DNA from: Hybos culiciformis
Taxonomy: Eukaryota; Arthropoda; Insecta; Diptera; Hybotidae
Direction of reading: 5' to 3'
Assembly (NCBI GenBank): GCA_964007475.1
Contig: OZ023274.1
Coordinates: 100,387,322 to 100,451,321 of the forward strand
Length of the DNA stretch: 64,000 nt
The notes beneath the pieces were generated by a model, which worked only from the letters and a program-made list of their open reading frames with translations, made no database searches and was not told the origin of the DNA. Position numbers and translations under genes: made by a program. Below are positions 61,057 through 64,000 of this stretch, one piece after another (the first letter of the stretch is position 1; every line of letters starts with the position of its first letter).

Positions 61057-64000
61057 TGATTTCATTTATCAAAAAACTATTATTTTATGTATATGATGAA
61101 TAAAAGCACTTTGACCGAAACAGAATAAAAGAAAATGGGATTTAATTCATAAAAATGTTTGAACTATATTATATTTCAAAAAAATTATTAAAAATTACCT
61201 CCTCAAAATTATGTCCAGTTTAATTCGTAATTCATATATTTAGCATTTCTTAAAATTTAGTTTATTTTTAAAAAATCATAATATTATTATCTTTTTAGCA
61301 AATAAAATTTGTGTACTTATGCCAAAAAAAAGGAAAGTAAAATCTAAAATTCGTTATGCCAACCGGTGATTCTATGGCAACCAAAGGTTATATATAGAGA
61401 ATAAGAACTGTTTATATACTTTTTTTGAATATGAAATATCGTAAACATAGCATAAATATAAATTCAAAGTTTTTCAAATGAAATTCTTCAAAACTACCTA
61501 TACTTAAAATGAATGCTATTTATGTAAAAGTAAAAAAATAAAATAAGTTGTAATTTTACGAAAAATTTATGCTCATTTTTTATTTATTTAAAAATATTAG
61601 AAATACTTATTTATATCATAATAAGCTAGTGAGATTATAATTTAAATAGTTGAGGTCACCTTTGAAAAGAGTTCACATTTGCAGTTTTTCTACTAATATG
61701 TACTGTACCATGTACATATACAATATACGTAAGGTGGGCTTTTATATTATTATGAATGTTAACAAAAGTCAAAAATCAAATAGTTTACAATTAAAATTTT
61801 ATTTATTTATTTTAAATTAAAACGTTTTAAACGGGACTCCCACATAATTCACAATAGTGTAATTTTTGCAATTACAATTAGCATTCTTTTTATTTATTAA
61901 TTAAATTAGAATATTGAACTTGAAAAAAAAAAAAACATAACAAATTGCGCAATTTTTTCAAAGCTTTACTTTATTTTACACATACCTAATAATAAAAAAT
62001 TTCACAAACAAATAAGTATTATTGATAGATGAGAATGAGTGATCTAATTATTTTCTCTATTACAATAGAGGAAGTGCAAAATTTGAACTAAATGCGAGGC
62101 TAAATGGTTTGTATTGATAAATAAAATAATTAAAAAAAATCCGAGATAAATTTTGTAAATAAAAGCTTTGTAATAAATAAACTTCAAGCGCAATTAAAAA
62201 CGAAATAAAATTTTTAAAATCCATTTGTCTTTCTTAACTATAAACACTAACAATTCATCGGATAAAAATTACGTCGCGTGGATAATGTACACAGATCTGA
62301 ATTATATATATAATATGAAAATTCACCCAAAGATAAATCATTTTCACCAACCATTCATCGTCGAAAAAAAAAATTTGTCACCAATGTATTTAAACTTAAA
62401 AATTAAATAATTATGTATGTACATTGCATATATTCGTACATTATACAGTACATAATAATTAACTTCAAAAGGTAAAAATAAACATATGAAAAGAAGTAAT
62501 TTTTTTAGCATTTTACCTACATTAATTTTTCGAGAACACAGTAATGGGGAACAAATACTATTATCCAATTTGAATAATTTTTGTGACCGTAATGTATTAA
62601 AATCGAATAAAGCAAGACAATTTATTTTTGTAGGCAAATAATCAATAGAATTTGAAGAAAATAATATGAAAACTTTGTTGTTGTTTTGATTTTATTTTAT
62701 CTAAAATCTAAATTGACCTATTTTTAGTTATTGAAAAATGTAAATAAAATAAATGTATTTTTTTTAACTTCGGATATGGGTGCGTGCATATTGCACGTCA
62801 TAAGTATCGCACATGTTTCAGTTTATAGGAAATAATCAAAGTTGGTGATGATTGCAACTGAAACAGTTTTGTTTTGATACAAAAAGAATACATTGTACAT
62901 GTAATATGTACTATACATTAGGTATGCACATAATTTTTTTTTTTATTTTTATTTTCATTCCTTATAAAGTTGTGTGAAATAAAACAAGAGGATATATAAT
63001 TTTTTTTGTTTTCCTGGTTGCTGTCGACATTGAGTTGGAATGAAATAATGTTTTTCGGTTTGAAAATTTAATTGAATTTAAAGTTTCCTTTTATTAGGCA
63101 AGATTCAGCTAATTTAAATTGAACTTAGATTGAGTAAAATAAATACAAGTTATTTACTTTCCTAGTCATCATATTATTTGAATCTGTAGCTGTTTTCTTC
63201 ATTCATGGTGAAATATCATTTTATACGGGTAGACTATATTTTTTATTCCAAATTCCAGAAAAAATCGTATTAGTGTAGAAAAAATTACAATGAACTTTAA
63301 TATTGGAAGCGAAAAAAAAAATCTATGAACCTCAACCTTTGTAAAACATAAACTGAAATTAAAAAACTCTAAGAATGTTTTCTTTTTTCAATTATTTTAT
63401 TGTCATAATTATAAAATGAAGGATTATTCGCACTTTTTGATTTTGAATGAAACTTAAGACAGCTTATTATTAATTTATTTTTGCTAAAATATTACTATAA
63501 AATTGGTTTGAAACATGAATTTTAATCAAAATTATTAATTAACACATGTAATAACGTTCATTGTCTAAAAAAATAGTTTCTATAAAAATAATATTTATAC
63601 GCAAGTGACAATTAATTAAAGCGCATATGTAAATCAGAGATAGAAATAGTACAAAAATTGATATAGCATAAAAGTCACGTGAATGTTTCATTTTTTTTTT
63701 TAATTTATATCTTAATGATTTTTTTTACAGTGCATATAAAAAATTTTAATAATTTTCTTTTTTCTGATAATTTTTTTTATAAGGGGGGGTCATTGAACAC
63801 TTTTTAATAAGTCTCGTAAATTATTGTAAAAAAAAAAATGTTTTGTATTGAAAAAAAAACAAATAAAAGACAATTAAAACAACTGATAGAAAAAAAATTA
63901 TAAGAAATTTATATTCTTGATAAAAACTGCACAGACGACAGAGATTGAAGTAAAATGACACAAGTCACATTTGCATTATTGAATTCTGTTGTTTTTTTTT
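61057..64000. other. Gene-free AT-rich interval
   Basis: No coding exon supported in about 2.9 kb. CGTGCATATTGCACG near 62782 is a short palindrome in a GC-richer patch. Confidence 0.5.

Overview
This is a very AT-rich stretch of an animal nuclear genome, almost certainly an insect. The genes have many short coding exons split by introns with GT-AG (twice apparently GC-AG) borders. The recognisable proteins are centrosomin, canonical poly(A) polymerase, a UBAC1-type protein and a class V myosin, and the transposon relics are of animal type. The order cannot be fixed from sequence alone. A run of 200 N at 16956-17155 marks an assembly gap.

Layout. 1-20.8 kb is gene-poor and holds several small inverted-repeat elements: a Tc1/mariner-like MITE with TA duplication at 3798-4130, a possible 1.75 kb element with 13-bp ends at 13167-14916, and a 1.2 kb foldback palindrome that runs into the N gap. 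At 20.8-23.7 kb on the minus strand is a UBAC1/KPC2-like gene (8 coding exons, 510 codons, plus an alternative first exon). Divergent from it at 26.65-30.13 kb on the plus strand is canonical poly(A) polymerase (6 coding exons, 679 codons). 30.1-36.7 kb is gene-poor, with one orphan coding-like stretch.

36.7-59.2 kb on the minus strand is one large gene, centrosomin (cnn): 14 coding exons, 1449 codons, with CM1 near the N-terminus and a CM2-like end. Hand splicing closes the frame across all exons. It has an alternative first exon and, after exon 8, three further in-frame 3' ends (two spliced terminal exons and one readthrough). Inside the cnn intron between exons 8 and 9 lies a second gene on the same strand, a myosin with an intact class V-like motor and one IQ motif but no coiled coil or cargo-binding tail. 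The cnn intron between exons 2 and 3 carries a Mutator-like transposon with exact 9-bp target duplication, next to a 3' piece of a non-LTR retrotransposon whose reverse-transcriptase core is deleted. 59.2-64 kb is gene-poor apart from a tRNA-derived repeat at about 61.0 kb.

The genes are not an operon: they are independent housekeeping or cytoskeletal genes. The points most worth pursuing are the nested tailless myosin, the cluster of alternative cnn 3' ends (by analogy with the Drosophila testis isoform CnnT), the MULE with its subterminal repeats, and the foldback palindrome. All exon borders were read by eye, with no transcript data.
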